From Burkholderiales bacterium (GTDB lineage: Bacteria; Pseudomonadota; Gammaproteobacteria; Burkholderiales; Casimicrobiaceae), in NCBI GenBank assembly GCA_031283405.1, contig JAITBX010000045.1, positions 1-15,903 on the forward strand: a stretch of 15,903 bases of DNA, written 5' to 3'. Below, piece after piece: positions 14,946-15,903 of this stretch. The notes beneath the pieces were generated by a model. The model saw nothing but the letters and a program-made list of their open reading frames with translations. It made no database searches and was not told the origin of the DNA. Positions within the stretch are counted from its first letter, which is position 1. Every line of letters begins with the position of its first letter. The position numbers and the translations under genes are program-made.

Positions 14946-15275
14946 ATGAAGCGATTACTCTTCAGTTTCGTTATTTTAACAGCGCTGGCAGGGTGTGCGG
15001 CGGATCATTTCGCACAGAAACCGGCGTCATCATCGGGCAACGGCGGATTCGTCGGCGCGCCGGTGGAAACGCCGTCTGCCGTCGAGCCTCCCAAGCCCAA
15101 GTACAACCTTTCCGGTTTCCCGTTGACGTACCGGCAGGGCTATGACGACGGCTGCAACAGCGCAAAAGACGGCGCGCAGGGAGCGGAGCGCAAAGACGCG
15201 CAACGGTTTGCGCACGACGCGAACTACCGAACCGGCTGGCAGGACGGTTACGCGCTGTGCACGCCCAAAAAATAA
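14946..15275 (+). CDS. Small lipoprotein with GYxxGC and GWxxGYxxC motifs, function unknown
   Basis: A 109-residue protein with a type II signal peptide: MKR, a hydrophobic stretch at 4-15, and the lipobox LAGC with acylated C17. A Ser/Gly/Pro-rich linker (about 25-55) follows. The C-terminal part carries YRQGYDDGC (62-70) and YRTGWQDGYALC (94-105), two related motifs whose C70 and C105 could form a disulfide in the periplasm. I recognise the GY/GW-DG-Cys pattern from small proteobacterial lipoproteins but know no function for it. Residue 18 is Ala, not Asp, which favours outer-membrane sorting. The start is the ATG at 14946; the ribosome site is not strong. The stop lies 24 nt before the EamA-like gene in the same direction. 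Confidence 0.85.
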   Translation: MKRLLFSFVILTALAGCAADHFAQKPASSSGNGGFVGAPVETPSAVEPPKPKYNLSGFPLTYRQGYDDGCNSAKDGAQGAERKDAQRFAHDANYRTGWQDGYALCTPKK

Positions 15276-15279
15276 TCGG

Positions 15280-15303
15280 ATGATGAGCAACGCCGGAGTA
15301 TGA
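15280..15303 (+). promoter_or_regulatory. Possible seven-codon leader ORF overlapping the EamA start
   Basis: ATG ATG AGC AAC GCC GGA GTA TGA encodes MMSNAGV. Its TGA stop overlaps the ATG of the EamA gene as ATGA. The only Shine-Dalgarno-like bases for the EamA gene, GGAG at 15295-15298, end one base from its ATG, which is too close to act normally. Ribosomes terminating on the mini-ORF could therefore reinitiate at the EamA start. There is no good ribosome site for the mini-ORF itself, so this may be chance. Confidence 0.25.
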
Positions 15304-15903
15304 ATTCTCCCGCTCTTTTCATTGCGACCACGATCATCTGGGGCTCGACCTGGTTGGCGATCACGGGACAGTTGGGCGTGGTTTCGCCGATCGCGTCGGT
15401 GACGTACCGTTTTGCCATCGCCGCCGTGATCCTACTGGCGTGGTGCCGCTTGCGCGGCCTGCCGATGCGCTTTTCGTGGCGAACGCACGCCGGCATCGCA
15501 GGGCAGGGCGCTTGCTTGTTCAGCCTCAACTATTTGAGCATCTACGTTGCGGAACAATACATCTCGTCGGGACTGGTGGCGATCATTTTTTCGTTGCTGG
15601 CAGTGCTGAATGTTTTTGGCGCGCGCGTGCTGTTCGGCGTGCCTTTGACCGCACACACCGTCTTTGCCGCCATACTGGGCATCGGCGGCGTGACTTTGAT
15701 GTTCTTCCCCGAATTCGGCTTGATGAACAACCATCCCGAAGTGGTCAGAGGCATTGCGTTCGCCGTGCTCGGCACCGCGTTCGCCAGCGGCGGCAACATG
15801 GCAGCCATTTACAACAATCAGCGGGCAGAAGTGCCAGTGTGGTCGGGAGCGGCGTGGGGGATGGTTTATGGCACGGCGCTTTCGGCGCTCGTCGGATTGG
15901 CGC
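15300..15903 (+). CDS. EamA/DMT-family transporter (3' end beyond window)
   Basis: The frame is open from the ATG at 15300 to the right edge, giving 201 residues of a protein normally near 300. The start MNSPALFIATTIIWGSTWLAI contains the IWGSTW signature (13-18) of EamA drug/metabolite transporters, followed by TYRFAIAA (35-42). Repeated hydrophobic segments, including GQGACLFSLNYLSIYVAEQ and SGLVAIIFSLLAVLNV, give five to six of the expected ten membrane helices before the edge. The substrate is unknown. It probably shares a transcript with the preceding lipoprotein gene. Confidence 0.9.
   Translation, partial: MNSPALFIATTIIWGSTWLAITGQLGVVSPIASVTYRFAIAAVILLAWCRLRGLPMRFSWRTHAGIAGQGACLFSLNYLSIYVAEQYISSGLVAIIFSLLAVLNVFGARVLFGVPLTAHTVFAAILGIGGVTLMFFPEFGLMNNHPEVVRGIAFAVLGTAFASGGNMAAIYNNQRAEVPVWSGAAWGMVYGTALSALVGLA

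Noticed and set aside
13229..15145. Long 638-codon plus-strand open frame antisense to dnaE
   Set aside because: It is a mirror frame of the dnaE coding strand, rich in Arg, Gln, Phe and Gly as expected for antisense of GC-rich codons, and has no recognisable domain. DnaE on the other strand is certain.

Overview
The window reads as a GC-rich proteobacterial chromosome, most likely a betaproteobacterium. This rests on how the DnaG N-terminus, DnaE and the PilJ-type sensor read; I could not run a database search and would not name a genus. It holds nine complete protein genes, one gene cut by the right edge, and the first codons of an insertion-sequence transposase cut by the left edge. I found no rRNA, tRNA, CRISPR array or prophage.

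Left part (1-6798), all on the minus strand, transcribed right to left: uppP (undecaprenyl-diphosphate phosphatase), a secreted two-domain M16 zinc peptidase, pgeF/yfiH (peptidoglycan-editing polyphenol-oxidase family) and dnaG (primase). After dnaG comes an IS5-like element whose transposase starts at 58 and leaves the window. The gap between the M16 gene and pgeF (2986-3198) is a mosaic of short inverted repeats. uppP and pgeF both serve peptidoglycan synthesis. dnaG sits outside the classical rpsU-dnaG-rpoD arrangement on at least its upstream side.

Middle part (6799-10174): a 455-bp non-coding gap with promoter-like sequences for both flanks and a decayed repeat, then a plus-strand three-gene unit. 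Its members are a membrane kinase (PilJ-type sensor, PAS-like region, Hpt, CheA-like ATPase), a single-domain CheY-like receiver and a CheX-type phosphatase. Together they look like a complete miniature signalling pathway of sensor, kinase, receiver and phosphatase, with no MCP, CheW, CheR or CheB in view. This is the most interesting system in the window.

Right part (10213-15903): dnaE (replicative polymerase alpha subunit) followed after 10 nt by a major facilitator transporter, both on the minus strand and convergent with the cheX-like gene. Divergent from dnaE are a small lipoprotein with paired GY/GW-Cys motifs and the start of an EamA-family transporter, which continues past the right edge.

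Main points for a second look: the kinase-CheY-CheX unit and the kinase's missing CheA modules; a proline-rich DnaG tail ending in an acidic, Pro-Phe tip that resembles the SSB C-terminal peptide; and the repeat mosaic downstream of the M16 gene.
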